Positions 46,066 through 57,700 of a DNA stretch of 64,000 nt are shown piece by piece; position 1 is the first letter of the stretch; each line of letters begins with the position of its first letter. Source of the DNA: Inia geoffrensis. Lineage: Eukaryota > Chordata > Mammalia > Artiodactyla > Iniidae. A program made the translations under genes and the position numbers. The stretch is from assembly GCA_036417435.1 (NCBI GenBank), contig CM070906.1:43041396-43105395 (forward strand). Reading direction: 5' to 3'. The notes beneath the pieces were generated by a model. The model had not been told where the DNA came from, ran no database searches, and saw only the letters and a program-made list of their open reading frames with translations.

Positions 46066-47024
46066 GATACTCAAAATACTTAAGCATTTTAGAAAGACAG
46101 ATGGTCAAGTTTCAAGGTCCATAAAGTGTAATCTGATATACAGAGTCTTACCTTACTTATTCTGATTTACATTACTACTTTCTTTTACAAGTCCTCCTAG
46201 TTTCATTTCCAATTTGATGACTGTCTTAGGCCCGAACAGTCTAAACTTGGGGATTACTATCCTTTCTTGTATTCAGTAGGCACTCTCATTTTAAATCCCT
46301 ATGTTCCATATCACAGCTGTTTTGCTAAGTTCCTCAGTGAAGTAATCACAAATGGAAACTCTTAATCCTGTTCATTAGCCCTTTGCTATTTCTGCTCCTA
46401 AAATGTCTTTACTCTTTTCTGTCTTCACAAGATTCACTAAAATCCCAGAGTCAAAGCATGGCTATTTCTCTTCTTCGATTATCAACTAAGATTGTAATTT
46501 ATGTCATAAATAGAAAATGGTATCAGATTTTAAAAATTTTATTACATTGTAGCCCTAAGCCCTTTTTCAGGAAAACTCAGCTTTCACAGTGTGACCCCTG
46601 TGCATGTGTATTCTACCAAGTTCAAAGCCTAGAAGGGCCTTGCTTCTTGTTGTGAAAGAACAGAGTCTGACTAAGAAGATTCCCATGCCGAGTATGTGTC
46701 CTACATTGTCCCTTGCCTTTCTTAACTGAACTATTTAGTGACAACTCTCAGTCTATGTCTCACTCCTGCTCTAACTCTGAAAGTAATGCCAACTCTACAA
46801 AAGAGGGTCCATGTACAACTCACCTGGAAATATCATAGGACCATGGGATATTGAATTAATGGTACTTGATACTGATTTTAATGCACCCCAATACTTAACA
46901 CTCTAAGCATAAATACCAAGTGTGACTGTGTTTTATATGACTGGCATTTTCTCTCCATAAATGATGATTGTTGTAACAAGCTGTTGCCCTATGGGTATTT
47001 TTCTTTTGTAACGTATGTTGATTA
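46066..47024. other. Unassigned sequence
   Basis: No gene, RNA or clear repeat was recognised. Confidence 0.45.
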
Positions 47025-47038
47025 ACAGCAGAGGGCGT
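47025..47038 (+). promoter_or_regulatory. CTCF-like motif
   Basis: 'acagcagagggcgt' agrees with the CTCF core consensus (CCASYAGRKGGCRS) at 12 of 14 positions. A single motif match does not prove binding. Confidence 0.4.
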
Positions 47039-47247
47039 AGAAATTATGCATAAATGAATGTAGATGAAATAAAATGTGAGCAAATTGTAAATGAGAGTCC
47101 ACACATGGTTCTCTCTATTCCTATTACAGTTTCTAGCTAAATAAATGATGATAATTTGACCCAATTTGTTCTCCTCATACTAAATAGTATTTTCCACTGC
47201 GTTTTGAAAGAGTGAGAAGAAGATTTGGGAACCAGGGTGCATGTGGA

Positions 47248-47261
47248 ATTGCCATGGAAAC
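47248..47261 (+). promoter_or_regulatory. RFX X-box-like motif
   Basis: 'attgccatggaaac' is close to the palindromic RFX X-box (GTTGCCATGGNAAC). A CCAAT pentamer follows about 15 bp downstream. Confidence 0.4.
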
Positions 47262-47274
47262 GGCAGTCACACTC

Positions 47275-47283
47275 AGCCAATGA
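47275..47283 (+). promoter_or_regulatory. CCAAT-box-like motif
   Basis: 'agccaatga' matches the NF-Y CCAAT core. It lies just downstream of the X-box-like site. Confidence 0.35.
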
Positions 47284-47957
47284 AAAGCTTCCAACATGCT
47301 CCTGCAACTTCACTCTACTTCCAAATTTAGTGACTTAAAACACCTGTTCTCTAGCACATGATTACTGTGATTTAATGGAGGTTTATTAGAGCCGAAAATA
47401 GGACGGATTTTTTTATTCAAGGTGTTGAATATTGGTGTGCATATCAATTTTTGAAAAGGGTAAAATTCTCTCCAACTGATATTCCATATCTATGAAATTC
47501 TTATTCTCCTGTATTTGGTGACTTTAAAAGGCAGAATGAGGTGAAGTAAGCATCCTTGATGTTATCTTGTTGATACACAAATAAATAACGCTACAGTCAA
47601 AACTAAATTCCATAGAAAAGATATACTTAGACTGAATCCCAAGTACATCTAGTGCATTAGATATCCACAGTGCTGACATTCATACAGAGATGAACACTTC
47701 TAATGTCTGCTGTGACTTTATTCATTTCTTACCTCTGATCTCTACCTCTGTCTCTGTGGTTCGTGCTCCAGGACGCATGTGTATGTTTTCTCAGGTGTTT
47801 CATATATATTTAAAATCAGAACCTGTAGCATGTATTTTCTCTTGTGAAATGCAAAGATCAGTTTTATTTTGATTGTTTTGATGCTAGTATAAATGCTAAA
47901 GTTTTGCAAAGGCCAGCTAATTGTTTGCAACTATTTGCCTTACTTTATATAACTGAA
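47284..47957. other. Unassigned sequence
   Basis: No supported gene or repeat was recognised. Confidence 0.45.
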
Positions 47958-48030
47958 CTATATATATATATATATATATATCTATATCTGTATCTATATA
48001 TATATATATACACTTTGTTTATAACAATAC

Positions 48031-48061
<31 letters not shown>

Positions 48062-48066
48062 TTTGT
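47958..48066. repeat. (TA)n microsatellite with an internal duplication
   Basis: Two long TA runs are each followed by a 'tatacac...actttgttt' module (ending near 48020 and 48068), showing a duplicated unit of roughly 55 bp around the microsatellite. Confidence 0.85.
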
Positions 48067-48810
48067 TTTTTCAAAATATTTTTAATGCAAAAATAAACCA
48101 TTCCATGTGACAGAAGGGGTTCCAGGATATAAATACATGGGAATATTCTGAAATTAATAATTTTTAATAAAGCTATAAGATATTGGAAATATGCCCAGAA
48201 ACAATGCATAAAAATGTATGTGATATTTATAGATATTAAGACTGTTTTATTTTAATATTATCAAGGAGCACTGTAATTATTGTGATTCCTCCAAAATATA
48301 GGGGAGAAAAGCAAAGTAAATTAAAAAAATTTTTTAAATTAAAGAAATTTGGAAAGTATAGTCTATATATTAAGAATGCAGTAAGAATCATTGTACTTAA
48401 AATAGGACCACTGACACTGAAAGATGATTGCTGTTTATGTATATATCAATGATCCACTTAGCCATATAAAATAGGATTGTCTGTTGACAATGCCTCATAG
48501 ACAAATTATTGTGTATAACTAGTTCACATTTATCTTCAGCAAAGGCTGAAAATCCAAATGTTCATGAAAAATAAATGGTAAAAAATTGAAATGCATTTAT
48601 ACTGTCTATAGATGTGAGACCAAGGCATTTAGTCTATTCAGATTTTCTGGAGGCAAAATAATGACTCTTCGCAAATAAGAATGTTATCTAAAACATTATT
48701 TCTCTATTTTTGTGTGCCATATGAAGACATACAGTAAAAACTTCCAGGCCTTTACAAACACTTTCATTGAATCCCTCTTGACAATCTAATTCTGGACTGG
48801 AAGAAGCATG
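48067..48810. other. Unassigned AT-rich sequence
   Basis: No supported gene or repeat was recognised. Confidence 0.45.
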
Positions 48811-48822
48811 CATGATTTTTTT

Positions 48823-49018
48823 TTTTGCGGTACGCGGGCCTCTCACTGTTGTGGCCTCTCCCGTTGTGGAGCACAGGCTCCGGACGCGCAGGCTCAGCGG
48901 CCATGGCTCATGGGCCCAGCCGCTCTGCAGCATGTGGGATCTTCCCGGACCGGGGCACGAACCCATGTCCCCTGCATCGGCAGGCGGACTCTCAACCACT
49001 GCGCCACCACGGAAGCCC
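48823..49018 (-). mobile_element. CHR-2 SINE (short type) with target-site duplication
   Basis: In reverse complement it starts 'ggggcttccgtggtggc' near 49018 and ends 'gtacgcgggcc' complement at 48828-48842, followed by a T-run. The flanking duplication 'catgattttttt' is at 48811-48822 and 49019-49030. CpGs are partly retained. Confidence 0.95.
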
Positions 49019-49030
49019 CATGATTTTTTT

Positions 49031-49165
49031 ATCATGACTATTTTCTTCCTAAATAAAATAGGCTATTTACATCCTCAAGATTGCTATTCTTGATCAACCC
49101 TTTTAATATATCCATTCATGGTCTCTATTCTGGAAGACCATTGTTATTTCCATAATCTACTGTTA
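49031..49165. other. Short unique spacer
   Basis: Unassigned sequence between the SINE and the inverted L1. Confidence 0.5.
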
Positions 49166-49180
49166 AGAATGTATCTTTTT
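49166..49180. repeat. Left target-site duplication of the inverted L1
   Basis: 'agaatgtatcttttt' is identical to 51136-51150. Confidence 0.93.
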
Positions 49181-49250
49181 TTTCTACTTCATTTTTAAAA
49201 ATTGAAGTATAGTTGATTTACAATGTATTAATTTCTGCTGTACAGCAAAG

Positions 49251-49256
49251 TAATTC

Positions 49257-49319
<63 letters not shown>

Positions 49320-49321
49320 TT
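49251..49321. repeat. (AT)n microsatellite in the L1 3' UTR
   Basis: About 70 bp of AT/CATAT units have expanded within the L1 3' UTR region that normally carries a short 'tatatatgtat' stretch. Confidence 0.85.
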
Positions 49322-49545
49322 CTTTTTAAAAAAATTCTTTTCCATTATGGTTTCTCATAGGATACTGAATACAGTCCTCTGTGCTATACAGTAGGACCTT
49401 GTTGTTAGTCCATTCTATATATAATAGCTTACATCTGCGAACCCCAACTTCCCACTCCATCCCTCTCCCGACCCCCTCCCCCTTGGCAACCACAGGTCTG
49501 TTCTCTATGTTCCTGAGACTGTTGCTGTTTTCACAGGTACATTCA

Positions 49546-51110
49546 GAAATAAAAGAAAGGGAATGTATAAAAACAATACCTTTTAAAATCACACCCCCAA
49601 AAATAACATACTTAGGAATAAACCTGACAAGGACATGAAAGAACTATAAAGCATTAATAAAGGAAATTAAAGAGGATTTAAAGGAATGGAAAGATATATC
49701 ATGCTCTTGGATTAGAAGAATTAATACTTTTAAAATTGCAATACTACCCAAAGCAATCTACAGATTTAATGTGGTCCCTAACAAATTACCCATGACATTT
49801 TTCACAGAACTAGAACAAATAATCCTAAAATTTATATAGAACAATAAAAGACCCAGAATTGCCAAAGCAATCCTGTGGAATAAGAACAAAGCAGGAGGCA
49901 TAACCCTCCCAGACTTCAGACAGTACTGCAAAGCTACAGTAATAAAAACAGCATAGTACTGGCATAAAAACAGACATATGGATCGATGGAACAGAATAGA
50001 GATCCCAGAAATAAACCCACACACCTACGGTCAATTACTCTTTGACAAAGGAGGCAAGATTATACAATGGGAAAAAGACAGTCTCTTCAGTAAGCTGTTG
50101 GGAAAGCTGGACAGCCACATGTAAATCAATGAAGCTAGAACACACCCTCACACCATACACAAAAATAAACTCAACATGCCTTAAAGCCTTAAACGTAAGA
50201 CATGACACCATAAAACTCCTAGAAGAGGTTGTAGGCAGAACATTCTCTGACATAAATCATACCAATGTTCTCTTAGGTCAGTCTCCCAAGGCAATAGAAA
50301 TAAAAACAAAAATAAAGAGATGGGACCTAATCAAACGTACAAGCTTTTGCACAGCAAAGGAAACCATAAACAGAATGAAAAGACAACCTACAGAATGGGA
50401 GAAAATTTTTGCAAATGATGTGACAGACAAGGGGTTAATTTCCAAAGCATACAAACAGCTCATACAACTCAAGAAACAGAAAAACAAACAACCAAATCGA
50501 AAAATGGGAAGAATCCCTAAATACACGTTTCTCCAAAGAAGACATACAGATGGCCAACAGGCACATGAAAATGCTCAACATCGCTTATCTTAGAGAAATG
50601 CAAATCAAAACTACAATGAGGTACCACCTCACACTGGTCAGAATGGCCATCATTAAAAAGTCTACAGATAACAAATGCTGGAGAGGATTTGGAGAAAAGA
50701 GAACACTCCTACACTGTTGGTGGAATGTAAGTTGGTATAGCCACTATGGAAAACAGTATGGAGGTTCTTCAGAAAACTAAAAATAGAATCACCATGTGAT
50801 CCAGCAATCCCATTCCTGGACATATAACCCAGACAAAACTGTAATTAAAAAAGATACATGCATCCCTATGTTCATAACAGCACTACTCACAATAGCCAAG
50901 ACATGGAAACAACTTAAATATCCATCAACAGATGAATGGATGAAGAAGATGTGAAACATATATACAATGGAATATTACTCAGCCATAAAAAAGAACAAAA
51001 TAATGCCATCTGCAGCCACATGGATGCAACTAGAGATTATCATACTAAGTGAAGTAAGTCAGAAAGAGAAAGACAAGTACCATATGATATCACTTATATG
51101 TGGAATCTAA
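49546..51110 (+). pseudogene. L1 ORF2 C-terminal remnant (inverted segment)
   Basis: The segment begins after the reverse transcriptase catalytic box and covers the thumb and C-terminal region of ORF2. The longest open fragment (50042-50593) contains '[20 protein letters not shown]', '[19 protein letters not shown]' and '[20 protein letters not shown]', typical of L1 ORF2. A further fragment (50550-50780) carries '[20 protein letters not shown]'. Stops (for example near 50123) and frameshifts break it. No endonuclease or catalytic reverse transcriptase domain is present. Confidence 0.9.
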
Positions 51111-51135
51111 AATATGAAACAAATGAACCTACCTC

Positions 51136-51150
51136 AGAATGTATCTTTTT
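51136..51150. repeat. Right target-site duplication of the inverted L1
   Basis: Identical to 49166-49180. Confidence 0.93.
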
Positions 51151-51174
51151 AAAACTCTGCCAGGCATCCAACTG

Positions 51175-51315
51175 GCTAGTCATCCATTCATTCATTCATC
51201 TCTCCATACATCTAACAAATATGTTTTTAATGGATACTATATGCCAATGCAATGTGCTTATTAGCCCTATGAATATAACAATGGAGAAGAAAAAAGCCTA
51301 CAGGTAGCTCAAGAG
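51175..51315 (-). mobile_element. L2 3'-end relic
   Basis: 'tcattcattcatctctcc', 'aacaaatatgtttttaatggatactatatgcc' and 'atgaatataacaatggagaag' match the reverse-complement L2 3' end (ttcaacaaatatttattgagcgcctactatgtgcc). Confidence 0.65.
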
Positions 51316-52339
51316 AAATTACTTTCAATGTAATTCTAATAAAGATTAGTTAGAAAGCTTTGAGCATTTTTCTGTGAGAGACTATATTTATTTTGGGGTG
51401 TGATCGTGTCATTTTGCAGGTATTTCTAATTATCAAAGAATTAACAATTGATAAGGATTGCTAAAAGTATATGTCTTTGTGCACTGAAGACCTATATTAG
51501 GAAGAATGATGCATTGCACGTCTTCATATTTATGTTCATATACTCAATAATTCTTTGGTCCTGATGCTCTGTGATGAGAGAAGGGAGGATTGGTTCACTG
51601 ATGACTGTAGGTTATCAAACAACAGAATATCTACTTTCCTTTGATGTTCCCATAACTACATTATAATCCTTTTAAAAATTTTATTTTACTAGCAAATGCT
51701 CTTGATAGTACTGAGAAAAGTATACTTTGATATCTATTGATTTGATGTATGTGTCACTATGGGTAGGGGTAAGCAAATCTGATGGTTACACTGGGATTAC
51801 AGGAGGCAATAATGTGGCATAATGGGCACAGACAGACCATACTTGTAATGGGCAGCCTGTTAACTTGTCTTTCTCATCCTTCACTCCTCACCTTTCTTTC
51901 TTTGGATAGTGAGAATTCCTTCTGGGATTCTATAGTTTTTCACCAGTATCCAGTATATTTAAATTAAAAAAATTCTTTTTGGTTTACATGAGTACTGCAA
52001 TTGGGAAACAGAGGCAGGAAAATTAGTCATTGTCAGTCATCACCACTGAAAAGTCCTGCAAACATACACATATGAAGGAGATTTTTAAATAGCATGCGAC
52101 ACAAAACCAAGTGACCTTGTGTTATGAGGTTTGCTTCAACTTACTCTGCTGTTTGTAAAATTTTGACCTGGCTCAAGAACCTCATTTGATTTTCTCAATC
52201 CATTTTACTTGCCACTAAGATCGTCTTAAAAGCATCAACTAGGTAGACTGGTCCTTGAGAAATGGGATTCTGATAACCCTTTCTGTATATTAGCTCTAAG
52301 GTCAGGTCATTTAAATTTCAGTTTTGGGGCATTTGGCAT
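51316..52339. other. Unassigned sequence
   Basis: No supported feature was seen. Confidence 0.45.
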
Positions 52340-52373
52340 ATAAAGAGAGAGGGAGAGAGAGATAAAAAGAAGA
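52340..52373 (+). repeat. (GA)n short simple repeat
   Basis: A 34-bp purine-rich run 'aaagagagagggagagaga' with its continuation. Confidence 0.75.
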
Positions 52374-53341
52374 AATGTATTTTGAGAGGAATTCCATAGC
52401 CATATGATGAAAACTGAACATTAGTCTATATTCTATTGCCTACAGCACCAGGCACTAGCATTTATAGTTTTTAATATTATATATAGTAAGAAATACATTT
52501 CACAACATAATCCAATATACACATCTACATGTATGTGCCTGTGTACACACCCACACATATATAAAATCAGTAACATCCCAAAACAATGCTTACTCTTACT
52601 ATGATAAACTCTGTATTTTGATATTTTCTATTCTAAATTGTCATAATTAATTAAAATATACTTACATGAGACTCACCCAACCAATTTAATGACATAATAA
52701 AGACCCATAATTTGAAAAACATTGGCCTAAAGTATGACTGTTAATCAGTCTCTCTTAACATAAATTGCAGGTACAAACAGCCCTGAGTGTTTCTTAACCT
52801 TTAGAGCAAGTCTTCACCCTGAGGTACTGTACCATGTGAATATTGCCATGTGAATATTTAGGGAATCAATTTTCAAATCCTCAACTTTCATAGTGTTCTT
52901 TTCTAAATTTGATTTGTCCGATAACTGGAGTTAAGAATGGTCCCTCTTCTTCCTTTCAAAACATTCTTTTTCCCATTTTTCAAAAAGACAAAACCGCCTC
53001 ACATATCATCAATCCATGCATTCGCTTTTAAAAATTCCCTCACCCTCACCTCAACACACATGCATTGAAATATGCTGGTTTAGGGAGGCTCTTTTAGGGG
53101 TCCTCAATTTATATTTATTGTAAATTTGGTGATGGGGTTCCTTATTGTCAAAGAATGAATTGCTCTTGAGGGAAGGTTTACAAAAGCAAGACAAAGTTTC
53201 AAATCTTAACACAGATTTTTTTTCCCCACATGTATGTTAGAAACACTGATTCCACTGATAAAATTCATTAAAGAGTCTGTCACAGTATCTGTCATCTGAT
53301 CATAATTCTCTGAAACAATAATATGGACCGTCATTTAAAAA
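52374..53341. other. Unassigned sequence
   Basis: No gene or repeat was supported. A 15-bp unit containing 'ccatgtgaatatt' is repeated in tandem near 52832-52859. Confidence 0.45.
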
Positions 53342-53352
53342 AATTTTCTATG

Positions 53353-53564
53353 GGGCTTCCCTAGTGGCACAGTGGTTGAGAGTCCGCCTGCCCATGCAGG
53401 GGACACGGGTTCATGCCCCGGTCCCGGAAGATCCCACATGCCATGGAGTGGCTGGGCCCGTGAGCCATGGCCGCTGAGCCTGCGTGTCCGGAGCCTGTGC
53501 TCCGCAACGGGAGAGACCACAACAGTGAGAGGCCCGCGTACCAAAAAAAAAAAAAAAAAAAAAA
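53353..53564 (+). mobile_element. CHR-2 SINE (short type)
   Basis: It starts 'gggcttccctagtggcac', has A- and B-box-like segments ('gggttcatgccccgg' near 53406-53420), ends 'ggcccgcgtacc' and carries a 22-A tail. The flanks 'aattttctatg' (53342-53352) and 'aaaattctatg' (53561-53571) are a probable target-site duplication. Confidence 0.95.
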
Positions 53565-53571
53565 TTCTATG

Positions 53572-54259
53572 ATGTAAGATACTATTAAAATTAAATTTCT
53601 GTAACTTAAATTACCATTTCATTTACAAAGCATAGTCAATGAATCCAAAGAATATAAATATATTACATATTTTGACACATAAATAATATATATAAAAAGG
53701 TAATTTAGGGGAAATGATTTTTTGATGACATATATTGAACTTTGTGTATCTTCATTATTTATCAGTTCATGAATATTAATTACTGGTAGAATGAAACAGG
53801 GTTTGAATTAATTCTATCCCACTTTCCCATTTTAATAAAAGCAGCAAGTGTATTTGTTTTTGTAAAAAAGTAGATAGGAATATTAAAAGGCATATGGAGA
53901 CAGACTTTTTTTTATAATTGCTAATTTGCTCAGTTTTTGAAAACTGAATTACATGACACGGTATGGCATAAAAATTATTTTTAATGACCTTTCACTTAAT
54001 GACTAGGTTAGAAGATAATTTAAAATGTTTCAAAGCAATGAATTGGAAACCCCCTTAATTGCACAAAAATATGTTAATCATGAAGTTCACTTACTTTCTT
54101 AATTTGAGGGGAATATTCTAAAAAGGTTTAAACAGGCTGTTATTATTAGGGAGGCTTTTTAAGCATGAATTGTCCAGAAAGGGTTGGAACATATTAATTA
54201 ATTTAAATACATTTTTCCCATAAACCAGAGAGCTAGCTCTGTCATGTATCTTCTTAGAA
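53572..54259. other. Unassigned AT-rich sequence
   Basis: No gene was recognised. The part at about 53930-54130 is repeat-free and rich in ATTA-type strings, with no further support for a function. Confidence 0.4.
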
Positions 54260-54412
54260 GGGCACTAATCTCATTATGAAGGCTCCATTCTGATGATCTC
54301 ATCTAAACCTAATCACTTCCCAAAGGCCCCATCGCCAAATACCATCATACTGAGGGCTAGGGCTTCAACATATGAATTCTGGGAGGACAAAATGCAGTTC
54401 ATAGCACCTAGT
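54260..54412 (-). mobile_element. MLT1A-type LTR, 5' part
   Basis: 'tctcatctaaacctaatcacttcccaaaggcccc', 'aataccatcatactgagggctagggcttcaac' and 'atatgaattctgggagg' are the reverse complement of the first third of MLT1A-type LTRs. The rest of the LTR is missing. Confidence 0.75.
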
Positions 54413-54659
54413 AACTATGTTATGCTTTTAGGATGATTTATCTTTTGTTAAGTGTTCCTAGTTGCCATGCTTTATAGAGTATGAAGGTTGGTCCAAATAA
54501 CCAAACTTAATAATACTACAGAAGGAAGACTCCTCTCGAAGGAGTTTATTCGAATTCTGTGCAAGTTCATATAGATCATTATTCTTTTCATGGTCCTCAA
54601 GTGTAAGGATTTATTGTATCTTACTTGTATATCAGTCAAGATGTCTATAAGTATATATC
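54413..54659. other. Unassigned sequence
   Basis: Nothing was recognised. Confidence 0.45.
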
Positions 54660-55110
54660 TTTTAAGGTAATTTATCCAATACTCATATGGAAAATATGGA
54701 TAAGTAAAAGTGAAATAAAAACATTTGCAATCACATCACCAAGTGATGAGTTATTAACATACTATAATTGATTATGATAGCATTTTCTGCACACATGTAT
54801 ATACATTCTTCCTTTCAAGTACAGTTTTTTTACTCATGGATCCTTTTTAACTTAAAATATTAGGACTTTTTTTGTGTCATTAATATTATCCTTTGGTCTA
54901 TATTGGAATAGCTACATAATATGTCATTCCATGAATGCACCATTAATCAACAATCTCAGTTGTTAGATATTTAGACATTCAGAGCTTTTTAAAAAGTGCT
55001 CATGACAATTGTGTGTGTGTGTACACTGGTTTCTAATTGCTTCATATTTATTTCTCCATTTAAATACAACTTTACCTGTTTGAATTCCACTGAGAAGTAA
55101 ATTTAATAAT
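54660..55110 (-). mobile_element. Old L1M 3' UTR fragment
   Basis: 'gaatagctacataatatgtcattcc', 'gttgttagatatttagacattc' and 'tgaattccactgagaagtaaat' are diverged reverse-complement matches to L1M 3' UTR text. Confidence 0.5.
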
Positions 55111-56389
55111 ACATTGCTAGTAGGGTCTTGATTGTTTTATTTACTCACATATTATTATTGTAACTTTCAAAAACAATAGGAGTTAGTTTTTGATTGAGTG
55201 AGTATAATGAAAGAAGTTACACCATGGTATCTTCACATTCTTAAATAAATTGGGTCTTACTAAGCTGTAGTCTTTTGCAATTTTTTTGCATATGTTTTTA
55301 AGTACAAAAAAAGACAGAATGAGTTTCTTTCTTCCCATTGTCAAATGAATATATTACACAGCCTCTTCAAAATTAAGTAGAGTTTTGATCATTCACATAA
55401 TATGTCCACTCTGATCATTTTCAAACAACAAAGCATTTTTCAGCTCAGTGAATATGACTATAAGAAATGTGTAGTCTTATGAGAAAGGCTTATGTAAAGT
55501 TCCTTTGACTATAAAAAGATATCATGATCACCACCACCACCATGTTTCAAATCAATAAGCCCAGAGATGCAAATAGAAACGTTATTAAAAATTAATCTCT
55601 ACATTAAAATGCCTGTATGACTAATAGCAAGTAAAAAAAATATATGGTGTCATAAATCTTTGCGCTGGCACCAAACCCCTCTTCTCATAAAAACATTGTG
55701 ATGTGCATGCACTGGTTATGCCTTGGAATTTATGAACAACAAATAGCAACATGACAGGAAAAAATATCATACTCTGAAAGAAAAATGGAGAAAGCAGAAG
55801 GAATTGAAATAGCAGATTGGCTCAAGGAGGAAATGGACTTAAGGTAGACCTTTGATGCTCAGAGACATTTTACTTTTTTTGGGTGGTACACCAGAAAGAG
55901 TAATACATAGGCTAAGCAATTTAACTAATAAATATGTCTCATAGAAAGACTTCATCGTGTACTTTTTCTTTCTCTTTTTTCAATACTTTTGTATTCACGG
56001 GGGATGTTAGAAGAAACATTTGATTAATTTAAAACTAAAGTATGAATATTGCTAAAGAGAAAAAAAACACATAGTGAGGCTTTGAGTGTCATATTCTCAT
56101 GTAACTTTTTGTAGATATGATTTGCTATACATTCTCTATAAAAAACCTTTTACACCTTTTTAGGATATGTAACTGTTTTATGCATAGGGCAGAAGGGGGT
56201 GAAATGATCAAAGAGACGGGATTCAGGGTAACTGTAACAATTTGAATTTACAAGAATCAGAATTATTCAATGGATCAGTTAAGGTATTTTTATCTCAACT
56301 GCAAGTGACTCAAATCCAACTAAAGTCCAGCTTCAATTTTTCCAAGCCAATAAGGGGAGATACAAGAAAAGAATTTAGAAGTTTTTCCC
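55111..56389. other. Unassigned AT-rich sequence
   Basis: No gene or RNA was recognised. A short CAC trinucleotide run occurs near 55530-55542. Confidence 0.45.
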
Positions 56390-56796
56390 TGTTATAGAGT
56401 GAATGTTTGTATCTCCCAATTGAACAAAATTTAAATGTTGAAGCCCTACCTACAGATGTGACAATATATTTAAAGTTAGGGCCTTTCCCAAAGTAATTAA
56501 GGTTAAATAAGGTCATAAAGGTAGGGCCCAGATCTGATTTGATTAGTTTCCTTATAAGAAGAGAGTCCAGAGAGCTTGATGTCTTTCTCTCTTTGCACAT
56601 GCAAAGGAGGTCATGTGAATACACAGCCTCAAAGGAAGCTGTCTGGAAACCAGGAAGAGACTCTCACCAGAAACTGAATTGACTGGCACCTTGATATTGG
56701 ATTTCCTGGCCTTTGGAACTGGGAGAAATAAATGCCTGTTATTTAAACTACCCAGTCTGTGGTATTCTGCTATGGTAACGTGAGCAGACTACGACA
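56390..56796 (+). mobile_element. MLT1A-type solitary LTR, full length
   Basis: It starts TGTTA ('tgttatagagtgaatg') and ends 'gagcagactacgaca'. In between are 'atgttgaagccctacc', 'tccttataagaagagagtcc', 'ccaggaagagactctcacc', an 'aataaatgcctgtt' polyadenylation region and 'ctacccagtctgtggtattctgc', in the MLT1A order. The flanking 5-mers 'ttccc' (56385-56389) and 'ttctc' (56797-56801) agree at 4 of 5 bases, as expected for a decayed target duplication. No internal sequence is attached, so it is a solo LTR. Confidence 0.88.
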
Positions 56797-57700
56797 TTCT
56801 CTGCCTGTCTTACAACCAGAGCGCCACCGATATCACCTCCTAACAGTCATTGATCTTCCCAGTGGCTTTTTATTTTTTGTGTCCCTTTCTCAAATTCATG
56901 CTTCATGCTTGCATTTATAGCTTCTCTAGTTTCTACTTCCAGGAAGGGAGCCAGATGCCTAAGCTAGCTCTCCATCTTGTCAGTGCCTTTTACTTTTTCC
57001 ACATGCATAATGGTGAAGATCATATGGCCCTAATAAATTATTGAGTGTAATGATTAAATATGCTTCCGTTCCTGTCAGAAGCAAACATTTCAGCAACCTA
57101 TGGACTTCGGGGTGCTGTTAAAAACTCTGGCCAGCATGAATTCTGTACTTGTTATTATAGTGATCAGGGCGGTAGTTGGTTTCTGTTTATCTTCCTCAGA
57201 AAGACCATCTTATTTAAGAACCATCTATGAAAAACACTCAAAAATATAAATTACTCTTCAAGTGTTATGTGTACAAAGGGACCATATGACTTTCATAACA
57301 TAACTGCTACACATATAATTGTGAAATTAAAAGTTAAAATTTTCAATAGTAAACTCCATATATCTCATTTGGGGATCAGAGTCAACCATAATACTTTATC
57401 ATTTATGTGGGAAATATGTTACTCCTCTAGAGTTCTCATTCATAATGGACACTTGGTGGGAAGTATTCTGTTTTCATTTTTCAGGTCACATTCTCATTTT
57501 TTGTGTATCCTTAAGCATATATCAATGCACTCTGAATACTTTGGATTGTAAATATGAGTCCTTCTCTGGAGTTATGTGATGTGAATATTTAAGTCAATAT
57601 AATTGAGAATAGAGATTTGTGTTATTTGGATACAAAAAAGTATTATGTTTGGGCCAGAATTTTGGGTGATGCCAATAATCATAATTCTTCATGACTGATT
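56797..57700. other. Unassigned sequence
   Basis: No gene or repeat was supported. Confidence 0.45.

Larger units (their letters stand above)
49181..51135 (-). mobile_element. L1 with 5' inversion (twin-priming product)
   Basis: One insertion bounded by a perfect 15-bp target-site duplication consists of two L1 segments in opposite orientation. The left segment (49181 to about 49545) is the L1 3' UTR on the minus strand with its tail next to the left duplication. The right segment (about 49546-51135) is ORF2 and early 3' UTR on the plus strand. The right segment ends and the left segment begins at nearly the same L1 position, so little was lost at the inversion point. This is the known outcome of twin priming during L1 integration. 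Confidence 0.9.

Noticed and set aside
47844..48110. Frame rich in Tyr-Ile repeats
   Set aside because: It is the translation of a (TA)n microsatellite.
49181..51135. Two independent L1 insertions in opposite orientation
   Set aside because: Only one pair of matching duplications exists, at the outer borders, and the segments meet at near-adjacent L1 positions, so a single twin-primed insertion explains the data better.
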